Shown: piece after piece, positions 8,001-12,451 of the stretch
Position numbering within the stretch: position 1 is the first letter of the stretch
Layout: every line of letters starts with the position of its first letter
NCBI GenBank assembly: GCA_012515455.1
Contig: JAAYYJ010000247.1
Coordinates: forward strand, 1 to 12,451
Source: Oligosphaeraceae bacterium
GTDB taxonomy: Bacteria > Verrucomicrobiota > Lentisphaeria > Oligosphaerales > Oligosphaeraceae
DNA: 12,451 nucleotides
Direction: 5' to 3'
Notes under the pieces: generated by a model
What the model was told of the DNA's origin: nothing
Databases searched by the model: none
Seen by the model: the letters and a program-made list of their open reading frames with translations, nothing else
Made by a program: the position numbers and the translations under genes

Positions 8001-8784
8001 GCATCCTGCCGATGAAGTCTGACAGCTGGATGGCGATACCAGGCTTCCGCTGTGCGAGCGGCTCCAGTTCCTCTCCCAGATGCCGGCGCATGACTTCCTG
8101 CCCGTCATTGCCGGGATAAGGCGGGCTGCCCGCCAGGAGATGGTACATACTGGCCCCGAAGGCATAGATATCCGCCCGGCAATCATTCTTCGGATTTTTT
8201 CCATTAATCAACTCAGGCGAGGCATAATGCGGGGTGAGCATCAGCTCATGCCCTTCATATTCATGTCCGGTGACTTTCGCCAACCCGAAATCAGCCAGCT
8301 TGGCCTGGTCCAAGTCATTGACCATGATATTGTCCGGCTTGATGTCACCGTGGGTCAGGCGCTGGCGCTGCCAGCCGTAATTCAAGGCATTGGCAATCTC
8401 AAGAGCATACTTAAGAGCCGCAGGCACCTTCAGGCACTGCTCGCGGGTAATGCGTTCCAGCAACGTCTCGCCACGGACATACTCCATGGCAAAATAATAA
8501 ATATCGCCATTGGCGATGCCGGCATCATAAGCCTGAATGATATTCGGATGCGACAGCGCCGCTGCCGTCCGGACCTCATTGAAAAAACGCTTGACAAAGC
8601 TGCGGTTCGAGGACAATTCCAGCGACAACACTTTCAGAGCCACCGGACGCTGCAGGTCAACTTGCTTGGCCAGGTAGACGACTGCCATCGCCCCCCTCCC
8701 AACCTCATTGACTATCTGATATCTGTAATTGCCGATTACCAAGGTACCCGGCGCAAGATATCCTGCTGCACTAGTTGAACTCAT
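5071..8784 (-). CDS. Transmembrane Hanks-type Ser/Thr protein kinase with a large C-terminal helical domain
   Basis: 1237 residues; ATG at 8784 preceded by GAGGGG. The cytoplasmic kinase domain spans about 20-280 and looks active: glycine loop GRGAMAVVY (29-37), VALK with Lys51, helix-C Glu70, catalytic loop HGDIKPDN (145-152; Asp147, Asn152), DFG (165-167) and SPE (189-191). The HRD arginine is Gly, so it is a non-RD kinase. One hydrophobic span with tryptophan borders (about 331-352) is the single membrane segment. A Pro/Ala-rich linker follows to about 475. The last 760 residues would lie outside the cytoplasm. They are mostly helical by composition, Leu/Gln/Ala-rich, with TPR-like stretches late in the chain, and I recognise no named family there. 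Planctomycete-type sensor kinases share this general plan. The stop overlaps the start of the McsA-McsB-like gene, so the two products are probably made together. Substrate and stimulus are unknown. Confidence 0.88.
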   Translation of the reverse strand: MSSTSAAGYLAPGTLVIGNYRYQIVNEVGRGAMAVVYLAKQVDLQRPVALKVLSLELSSNRSFVKRFFNEVRTAAALSHPNIIQAYDAGIANGDIYYFAMEYVRGETLLERITREQCLKVPAALKYALEIANALNYGWQRQRLTHGDIKPDNIMVNDLDQAKLADFGLAKVTGHEYEGHELMLTPHYASPELINGKNPKNDCRADIYAFGASMYHLLAGSPPYPGNDGQEVMRRHLGEELEPLAQRKPGIAIQLSDFIGRMLAKDPAARPADWNAVLEELDRCEKSLVRSPEEGRIVFKLPPERARMKGHAAAAPAAPVPVPARPRNLASAWWLLSIVLASMLLVILGFLYWRKLQARQDSDTGITVTYKEPERPAVAAGETSASAEILPVQVAPAVVPAGVNGSAAAAAAPVQALQVTPPGQPSQEGSVPPVAVQETPVASTASAGAVPTGDNSGEAVPAPAPASANASQTSAARVAHFPDYSLRPDFTLLQRKSFALLQAWQIFASFRHIPGQLGSAERKMVALNDWLSRHGPGSTEFELVQFVKTEVIPLLDEGPAKLALNKNAVLGRTFRSRGKKNIQLVVRDVYPDGILADWQLEKGTMQRRVTWRELEDTQTNILLDMYKVAFFDNTLNGNPEFYLAQLVFSNYSRLNQPALPVLSKAALRNRSKWERLFEMTYISDARDREALKLLSELPGWCARGSRIEAGRASRRLLSINSTLANQYRDLPEAVLAVCGRYLPEVQGGLLVRQAQDLLNDHPEQALSKLNAAAVLYGQVKFPEQEQIGKLQSRASRRLAESLSGAEVTVAAAWPFVNVRPAGVRPGLGYAQIQILEKEALISKTELSALRALVNLDAGAWPRKGEWLSAEEQQALYAAGEPLSSTAVRYASWLLELRRGLWFFPENEEFLRGLPQEQYGNLAHGLLLQLCLLSRQADAAQQGAEKLLQPLYLWSRGEQSQLPDRWRLLLSLLLEAGRHDDVRRALGMVRNYAAQQQGMEQAFKDEMNELASALRPGADGTVPAATLVLPAELPVSEYQLRLRLALLQQQPLDDSADASMRSLLNQAVGGFGQVGGDALFDWLLRRVAWELQKGDISNAYKLCEQLLELEQSCLFACLPRIYFLQAGLLLLNGQTAGLTDAYHVLRFGTMASEEQELRVLEQSKNGEIKITSGDLKTPSGPYFWLEWLRCCQSLGEHQTEVAIQSQTLSLSCFNAEKALLAGLETYSRTFLPVSSGKEK

Positions 8785-8809
8785 AAACCCCTCAGAATAT
8801 GCACAAAAT

Positions 8810-8827
8810 GCAAGCCTGCCGGCTTGC
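8810..8827 (-). promoter_or_regulatory. Stem-loop in the kinase mRNA leader (attenuator-like or terminator)
   Basis: On the minus strand GCAAGCC pairs with GGCTTGC across a GGCA loop (7 bp), followed by ATTTTG. It lies 25 bases before the kinase ATG and downstream of the candidate promoter. It could be a weak terminator for the upstream glycosyltransferase transcript or a control structure in the kinase leader. The T tract is short. Confidence 0.35.
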
Positions 8828-8854
8828 CCGAACCGCCAAATATGGAATTAATGT

Positions 8855-8882
8855 AATTTAATCCCAATTTCAGGTATAACAA
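8855..8882 (-). promoter_or_regulatory. Candidate promoter of the kinase-Mcs operon
   Basis: On the minus strand TTGTTA (8882-8877), a 16-base spacer and TAAATT (8860-8855) are visible, giving a leader of about 65 bases to the ATG at 8784. The spacer length and the TAAATT -10 agree with the candidate glycosyltransferase promoter. The match to consensus is modest in an AT-rich stretch. Confidence 0.35.
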
Positions 8883-9022
8883 ACCAGGGAAACTTATTTC
8901 AGCGTTTTTACCTTTCCTGCCCGCCCCACCGCCGCCCCAGCCGCTGCAGGAGAACTGCAGGCCGCCTGCTGCCACGGGCAATTGTGAACCGCGCAACCAC
9001 CCCGGGAAGTGGCTTCTACTGC

Positions 9023-10102
9023 TCACAGCGACAGCAGCAGCTCCGCGGCCTGCCGGCCCCAGCGGCTCCACGGCAGAACACGGGCGCGCTCCTGTCCCGC
9101 TGCGCGCAATTCCGTCCTCAGAGCTTCCTCGGTCGCAATCTGCTCCAAGAGCCTCTGCAATGCTTCCGCATCGTCAGCCGGGAAAGACCGCCCCGCTCCA
9201 CCGGCGACCTCCAGCAACGCCGGCTGCCGGCTGTGCAAGACCGGGCAGCCGGCAGCCATCGCCTCCAGCACCGGCAGACCGAAGCCCTCATGCAGCGATG
9301 GCATGACCAGTGCCTGCGCACCTTGATAGAGCCCGGGGAGGTCCTGGTCCTCAACCCGCCCCAGCCAGAGCACCTCTCCTGGACCGCGCCAGGAACGCAA
9401 TGCCTGCACTACCGGCCCGGATTTCCAGGCCGCCCGGCCAGCGATGACCAAGGCACAGCCGCTGCGCTGCGCGGCCCGGGAGTACGCTGCCAGGAGCAGC
9501 GGCAGGTTCTTCTTCGGCTCAAGATTGCCCACGAAGAGGAAATACCGCTCCGGGACGGCCCGGGGAGTTTCCGCCGGACGGCTGAAGCATTCGTAATCGA
9601 CTCCCCAGGGGGCGATTTCGATCTTCGCAGCCGGCACTCCCAGCACCGCCATCAGACGTTCAGCGACATGGCGGGTAGGAACTATGCACTTGCTGGCTCT
9701 GCGGATGCTCGCGGGCAGGAGCAGCTGCATCTGCCAGACATTCGCCGGAGCACATAGTGCAGGGGCTTCCAAAGCAATAATATCATGTACATTCAACAAC
9801 GTGGGCAAATGGCTGCGCAGAGGCAGGGTATAGGCCTGGGCATGCAAGGCCTCCACACCAGATTTGCGCAATCGGCCAGGGAGGCAGAACTGCTGCCACA
9901 AGACTCTGCCGGCTGGCCGGGACGCCCAGGAAGGCACAGGACAGTTGACGGCACCAGAAAAATTCAGTCCGGAATAGATCTCGACCGCGGCCTTGCCGTT
10001 TAAACCGGAGACCTCGGACGTAACAGCATGCTTGACGGCCAGATGCACTCCGGAGGCCGGCTCACGATAGACGCTGGCATCAATTGCCACTTTCTTTGTC
10101 AT
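9023..10102 (-). CDS. GT4-family glycosyltransferase
   Basis: 359 residues with the GT-B fold signature of retaining GT4 enzymes, which move a sugar from a nucleotide donor to a lipid or glycan acceptor at the cytoplasmic face of the membrane. The N-terminus AIDASVYREPASGV is the usual first strand and glycine loop. The donor-binding C-terminal half carries VGNLEPKKN (191-199) and PSLHEGFGLPVLEAMAAG (268-285), whose E272 and E280 form the EX7E motif. No membrane span or signal peptide is seen. A TTG 15 bases upstream would add five residues, but ATG at 10102 is preferred because GGAG lies about five bases before it and MTKKVAIDAS begins directly at the first strand. No other cell-envelope gene adjoins it, so the acceptor cannot be inferred. 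A candidate promoter with a palindrome over its -35 lies 60-90 bases upstream. Confidence 0.87.
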   Translation of the reverse strand: MTKKVAIDASVYREPASGVHLAVKHAVTSEVSGLNGKAAVEIYSGLNFSGAVNCPVPSWASRPAGRVLWQQFCLPGRLRKSGVEALHAQAYTLPLRSHLPTLLNVHDIIALEAPALCAPANVWQMQLLLPASIRRASKCIVPTRHVAERLMAVLGVPAAKIEIAPWGVDYECFSRPAETPRAVPERYFLFVGNLEPKKNLPLLLAAYSRAAQRSGCALVIAGRAAWKSGPVVQALRSWRGPGEVLWLGRVEDQDLPGLYQGAQALVMPSLHEGFGLPVLEAMAAGCPVLHSRQPALLEVAGGAGRSFPADDAEALQRLLEQIATEEALRTELRAAGQERARVLPWSRWGRQAAELLLSL

Positions 10103-10162
10103 TGCTGCTCCAGTCAAATCTCCCTGCCACCCTTAGCTCAGTTGCTGGTATAGACAATCTGG

Positions 10163-10190
10163 AATTTAGCTTTGGTTCGGCAATTGTCAA
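10163..10190 (-). promoter_or_regulatory. Candidate promoter of the glycosyltransferase gene
   Basis: On the minus strand a perfect -35 TTGACA (10190-10185) is followed by a 16-base spacer and TAAATT (10168-10163), giving a leader of about 55 bases to the ATG at 10102. The -35 lies inside the palindrome at 10179-10195. Confidence 0.5.
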
Positions 10191-10195
10191 TTGCC
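10179..10195. promoter_or_regulatory. Second perfect 17-bp palindrome, candidate operator over the -35
   Basis: GGCAATTGTCAATTGCC has 7-base arms around GTC. It shares the outer GGCAAT and ATTGCC with the palindrome at 1813-1829, with the same five-base centre length. It covers the TTGACA of the minus-strand promoter and lies about 95 bases upstream of the plus-strand promoter for the GlpP-like gene, so it could affect one or both. Confidence 0.45.
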
Positions 10196-10273
10196 CCAGA
10201 CAAAAACTCCTGGCGGCTTGCTCAAGACAGGAGCTCAGGCACTGCGAATTTTCTCAAATTGTTTTCGCTGCAG

Positions 10274-10301
10274 TTGCAAAAATCCGCTCCCAGAATACAT
10301 T
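10274..10301 (+). promoter_or_regulatory. Candidate promoter of the GlpP-like gene
   Basis: TTGCAA (10274-10279), a 16-base spacer and TACATT (10296-10301) are visible. The whole 28-base element, spacer included, matches the element at 1796-1823 at 23 positions, which is more than two promoters need share. It would give a leader of about 130 bases. Confidence 0.4.
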
Positions 10302-10359
10302 TAGCGCAACAGCCACCGTATTCGGTCTCCTGTCACTGTTTTACTGTACCGTTCCCATC

Positions 10360-10394
10360 CAGGCCCGGCTACCTGAGTACGACTCCTGGGCCTG
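10360..10394 (+). promoter_or_regulatory. Two-tier stem-loop in the leader of the GlpP-like gene
   Basis: CAGGCCC (10360-10366) pairs with GGGCCTG (10388-10394), and inside it GAGT (10375-10378) pairs with ACTC (10382-10385) around ACG. No T tract follows, so it is not a simple terminator. GlpP proteins bind mRNA leaders, so an autoregulatory target is conceivable but unproven. Confidence 0.3.
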
Positions 10395-10441
10395 AAGGCA
10401 CGAACTGCACCTCACCCTTTACAGCAAAGCACCATTTGCCG

Positions 10442-10999
10442 ATGACTGTACAATCCCATTATGTCATTGCCGCCTTGCGCACCCCAGCCAAGATTCTCCA
10501 GGCTCTGAACAGCCCGGTGCACACCGTATTCCTGCTGGCGGGAAATATCTGCGAGCTCCCCGGCCAATGTCTGCAGCTGCGCAACGCCGGCAAGATGGTC
10601 TTCATACATTTAGATATGCTCGATGGACTCAAGGGCGACGCCAGCGGGCTGAAATTCCTGCAGAAATTCTGCAGCCCGAATGGGGTGATCAGCACCAAAG
10701 CGCAAGTGCTCAAAATGGCTCGTGAGCTGGGACTCTTCACCATCCTGCGGGTCTTCGGACTGGATTCGCAAGCCATGCGCACCGGCCGCGAACACGTGCT
10801 CCTGGCGAAACCGGATTTCGTCGAGGTGCTGCCCGGGGTGGCCACCAAGGTCATCAACATGGCCAAACAGGATTACAAGGTCCCGATTATTGCGGGAGGG
10901 CTGATTGAGACCCGCGAAGATATCAGCCAAGCCTTCGCAGCCGGAGCCAACGCAGTCTCCACCAGCAACCAGATGCTTTGGGAACAAGCACCAGAATGA
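10442..10999 (+). CDS. glpP: GlpP-family glycerol-3-phosphate-responsive antiterminator-like protein
   Basis: 185 residues, close to the 192 of Bacillus GlpP, which with glycerol-3-phosphate binds the glpD leader mRNA and lets transcription pass a terminator. Similarity runs almost end to end: KMVFIHLDMLDGLKGD (Bacillus KMILHVDLIHGLKHD), NGVISTKAQVLKMARE, KPDFVEVLPGVATKVI (KPDFIEVLPGV), VPIIAGGLIETREDISQA (VPVLAGGFIRTKEDVQKA) and AFAAGANAVSTSNQMLWE. The phosphate-binding end of the TIM-like barrel is thus intact. ATG at 10442 is chosen because family similarity begins just after it, although no good ribosome-binding site precedes it. The open frame further upstream looks non-coding. No glycerol gene (glpF, glpK, glpD) lies beside it, so the target is unknown. 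The SGNH esterase gene follows after 93 bases and may be cotranscribed. Confidence 0.85.
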   Translation: MTVQSHYVIAALRTPAKILQALNSPVHTVFLLAGNICELPGQCLQLRNAGKMVFIHLDMLDGLKGDASGLKFLQKFCSPNGVISTKAQVLKMARELGLFTILRVFGLDSQAMRTGREHVLLAKPDFVEVLPGVATKVINMAKQDYKVPIIAGGLIETREDISQAFAAGANAVSTSNQMLWEQAPE

Positions 11000-11013
11000 C
11001 CACCGCACCACCA

Positions 11014-11029
11014 GCAAGGGGTTCCTTGC
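11014..11029 (+). other. Small hairpin between GlpP-like and SGNH genes
   Basis: GCAAGG pairs with CCTTGC across GGTT, 14 bases after the GlpP-like stop. No T tract follows, so it is not a convincing terminator. It may be an intercistronic processing or stability structure. Confidence 0.3.
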
Positions 11030-11092
11030 CAGGCAGCAATTCATCACCAGGCTGAGCCAAAATCCGGCCGCACCAAACAAAGGAACTGCTTT

Positions 11093-12166
11093 ATGCGCAT
11101 TGAAGACCTGGACCAGAATTTCACCACTGCCAAAATCGGCGATGCCGAAATAGTTTTCTGTGAACCAACCCAGGCGCCATTCGCCCTGAACGGCCTGGCC
11201 TGGTTTGCACATGATAAGGTCTTCTGCCGCCTGCCCCAGGCAGCCCTGGACAAGGTCAGCGCCGGAGTGCGTGGACTTTCCTGGAGCACCGCCGGGGCAC
11301 AATTGCGCTTCCGCAGCAACACCACCCGCCTCGCTCTGAATGTGCAGCTGCTCAGCCCCAGCAATATGTCGCACATGCCTCCGACCGGACAATCCGGCTT
11401 CGATCTGTACCTGGGGGTCGGCAAGGACAAATATTTTATCAAGACCGCAGTACCGCCGGTAAACGCCGATCACTACCAGTTGTTGATCTTCGACAATCCG
11501 CAGCCGGAAGAACGCGAATTCACCCTGAATTTCCCGCTCTACAATGGTGTCAAGAAGGTGGGAGTCGGGGTCAGCCCGGGGGCTCAGATTGCCCCTCCCA
11601 CCCCTTTCACGGTTCCTCGGCCAGTGCTCTTCTATGGATCGTCAATCACCCAGGGCGGCTGCGCCTCCCGGCCCGGCAACTGCTATTGCCAGGTTTTGTC
11701 CCGGCACCTCGATTTCGAATGCCTGAACCTGGGCTTCAGCGGCAACGCCCGCGGGGAACTGGTTATGGCGGACCTCATCGGCAGCCTCGAACTGTCAGCC
11801 TTCGTCATGGACTACGACCATAACGCCCCGAATATCGAGCACCTCCAGAATACCCACGAGAAGTTTTTTCAGCACCTCCGCAGCCAGCGCCCGGAGCTGC
11901 CAGTGGTAATGGTCAGCAAACCGGATTTCGACCTGCAGCGTGAGACTTCCATCCGCCGCCGGGAAATTGTCCGCCGGACTTATCAGAATGCATTGGCCGG
12001 CGGTGACCGGAATGTCTACTTCGTCGATGGCGAGACGCTGTTTGGCACCAGTGACCGCGATGCCTGTACAGTCGATGGCTGCCACCCCAACGACCTGGGA
12101 TTCATGCGCATGGCCGAAGCAATCCAGCCGGCCCTCGCCACCGCCCTCACCAGAGCAGGGAAATAA
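11093..12166 (+). CDS. SGNH/GDSL hydrolase with N-terminal GxDLY beta-sandwich domain
   Basis: 357 residues; AAGGAA seven bases before ATG fixes the start. Residues 1 to about 170 form the beta-rich domain found before this esterase type, marked by GFDLY (102-106). The SGNH domain follows: block I FYGSSITQGG (180-189) with nucleophile Ser184, block II NLGFSGNAR (212-220) with Gly217, block III MDYDHNAP (239-246) with Asn244, and block V DGCHP (328-332) with Asp328 and His331. All four SGNH residues are present, so it should be an active serine esterase or deacetylase, typically acting on acylated glycans or small esters. There is no signal peptide, which suggests a cytoplasmic role such as de-esterifying imported sugars. 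It lies 93 bases after the GlpP-like gene on the same strand. Substrate is not known. Confidence 0.88.
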   Translation: MRIEDLDQNFTTAKIGDAEIVFCEPTQAPFALNGLAWFAHDKVFCRLPQAALDKVSAGVRGLSWSTAGAQLRFRSNTTRLALNVQLLSPSNMSHMPPTGQSGFDLYLGVGKDKYFIKTAVPPVNADHYQLLIFDNPQPEEREFTLNFPLYNGVKKVGVGVSPGAQIAPPTPFTVPRPVLFYGSSITQGGCASRPGNCYCQVLSRHLDFECLNLGFSGNARGELVMADLIGSLELSAFVMDYDHNAPNIEHLQNTHEKFFQHLRSQRPELPVVMVSKPDFDLQRETSIRRREIVRRTYQNALAGGDRNVYFVDGETLFGTSDRDACTVDGCHPNDLGFMRMAEAIQPALATALTRAGK

Positions 12167-12191
12167 TCATGCACAGGTGACCTGGCAGAAA

Positions 12192-12210
12192 GCGTCCGCC
12201 GACCGGACGC
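12192..12210 (+). terminator. GC-rich hairpin after the SGNH gene
   Basis: GCGTCCG (12192-12198) pairs with CGGACGC (12204-12210) across CCGAC, 25 bases after the stop. The sequence that follows is not T-rich. A smaller CAGGT-G-ACCTG palindrome lies at 12174-12184. Possibly a weak terminator or mRNA 3' end. Confidence 0.4.
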
Positions 12211-12258
12211 GATCCCATTCTGACGCAGTCGAGACAGGAAAAAGTTTTGCCCTTCGAG

Positions 12259-12286
12259 TTGCAAAAGTATGAACTCCGTCTATAGT
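12259..12286 (+). promoter_or_regulatory. Promoter of the tRNA-Leu gene
   Basis: TTGCAA (12259-12264), a 16-base spacer and TATAGT (12281-12286) place the start of transcription about seven bases before the mature tRNA 5' end. Its position makes this the best supported promoter in the window and sets the local pattern of a TTGYAA -35 with a 16-base spacer. Confidence 0.75.
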
Positions 12287-12300
12287 ATGTCCTGTACTTA

Positions 12301-12386
12301 GCCGGAGTGGCGGAATGGCAGACGCGCTAGACTCAAAATCTGGTATCCGCAAGGGTGTGCGGGTTCGACTCCCGCCTCCGGTACCA
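12301..12386 (+). tRNA. tRNA-Leu (CAA anticodon)
   Basis: The gene folds as a class II tRNA. The acceptor stem GCCGGAG pairs with CTCCGGT (12376-12382; the first pair is G-U). The anticodon stem CTAGA/TCTGG encloses the loop CTCAAAA, giving anticodon CAA at 12334-12336, which reads UUG. The long variable arm is ATCC-GCAA-GGGT. The T stem GCGGG/CCCGC encloses TTCGACT. The discriminator A and the CCA end (12384-12386) are encoded. Its own promoter and terminator flank it, so it is a single-gene transcript. Confidence 0.97.
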
Positions 12387-12396
12387 CTTACAAATT

Positions 12397-12430
12397 AAAG
12401 ACTTGCGACTTTTCGCGGGTCTTTTTTTTT
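12397..12430 (+). terminator. Intrinsic terminator of the tRNA-Leu gene
   Basis: Twelve paired positions (two G-U) run from 12397-12408 to 12413-12424 around a CTTT loop, and the T run continues to 12430. It lies 10 bases after the encoded CCA. The last 21 bases of the window hold nothing recognisable. Confidence 0.9.
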
Positions 12431-12451
12431 GCCTTTTTGGGGTTGTAAATG

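Larger units (their letters stand above)
8785..9022. other. Intergenic region upstream of the kinase-Mcs operon
   Basis: These 238 bases separate the glycosyltransferase stop from the kinase start, both on the minus strand. I see no gene here. The part near the kinase (about 8830-8910) is AT-rich and holds the candidate promoter. The part near the glycosyltransferase is GC-rich, with a short ctgcag-gagaa-ctgcag hairpin (8944-8960) that lacks a T tract and an unpaired GGCAAT half-site at about 8977. Confidence 0.6.
10103..10441. other. Divergent intergenic region between glycosyltransferase and GlpP-like genes
   Basis: These 339 bases hold the divergent candidate promoters, the palindrome at 10179-10195 and a leader of about 130 bases for the GlpP-like gene. 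A frame open from 10172 runs into the GlpP-like gene, but its translation (Ser/Pro-rich, no family resemblance) does not look like protein. I see no separate gene. Confidence 0.55.

Noticed and set aside
8502..8518. Inverted repeat ATCGCCATTGGCGAT inside the kinase gene
   Set aside because: It lies in conserved kinase-domain codons, shows no link to the GGCAAT palindromes and has no promoter context.
8984..9757. Plus-strand open frame (257 codons) opposite the glycosyltransferase
   Set aside because: Arg/Pro/Gln-rich translation without domains; the antisense frame holds the GT4 motifs.
10115..10117. TTG start for the glycosyltransferase
   Set aside because: The GGAG site is spaced for the ATG at 10102, and the extra five residues are not family-like.
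10172..10441. N-terminal extension of the GlpP-like protein by 90 residues
   Set aside because: The frame is open but the extension is unlike any GlpP, would include the palindrome and candidate promoter, and the family length fits the ATG at 10442.
12301..12451. tRNA-Leu as an integration (att) site
   Set aside because: No integrase, no second copy of the tRNA 3' end and no composition break is visible inside the window.

Overview
The window reads as ordinary chromosomal DNA from a GC-rich bacterium, most likely of the PVC superphylum and perhaps Lentisphaerota (Victivallis- or Oligosphaera-like). That placement is an inference from gene content: a GH36 enzyme with the RQDFN nucleophile motif, a ceramidase-family protein, a GxDLY/SGNH esterase, a very large Hanks-type kinase with a HGD catalytic loop, and McsA/McsB-type proteins. 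No phage, transposon, plasmid or CRISPR signature is visible.

Layout. Bases 1-1740 (+) are the 3' part of a GH36 alpha-galactosidase gene. Bases 1898-3238 (+) encode a neutral/alkaline-ceramidase-family protein, which ends in two tandem hairpins, the second a strong intrinsic terminator. Facing it is a two-gene minus-strand operon. It is made of a 1237-residue membrane Ser/Thr protein kinase (8784-5071), overlapping by one base (TAATG) a 566-residue fusion of McsA to an McsB-like domain (5071-3371). A minus-strand GT4 glycosyltransferase (10102-9023) lies upstream of that operon. Divergent from it are a GlpP-family antiterminator (10442-10999, +) and a GxDLY/SGNH esterase (11093-12166, +). 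The window closes with tRNA-Leu(CAA) at 12301-12386, with its own promoter and terminator.

The most interesting part is the kinase-Mcs operon. The Mcs fusion keeps both McsA zinc fingers, the UVR helix pair and the overall McsB sequence layout. However, almost every residue that defines the arginine-kinase active site is replaced, so it looks like a pseudokinase fused to its own activator. Its translational coupling to a transmembrane Hanks kinase with a large unrecognised outer domain suggests an undescribed signalling or proteolysis-adaptor pair.

A second signal is regulatory. Two perfect 17-bp palindromes of the form GGCAAT-N5-ATTGCC sit on candidate promoters upstream of the ceramidase-like gene and the glycosyltransferase. 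Five candidate promoters all show a 16-bp spacer, and two of them are near copies across the spacer as well.
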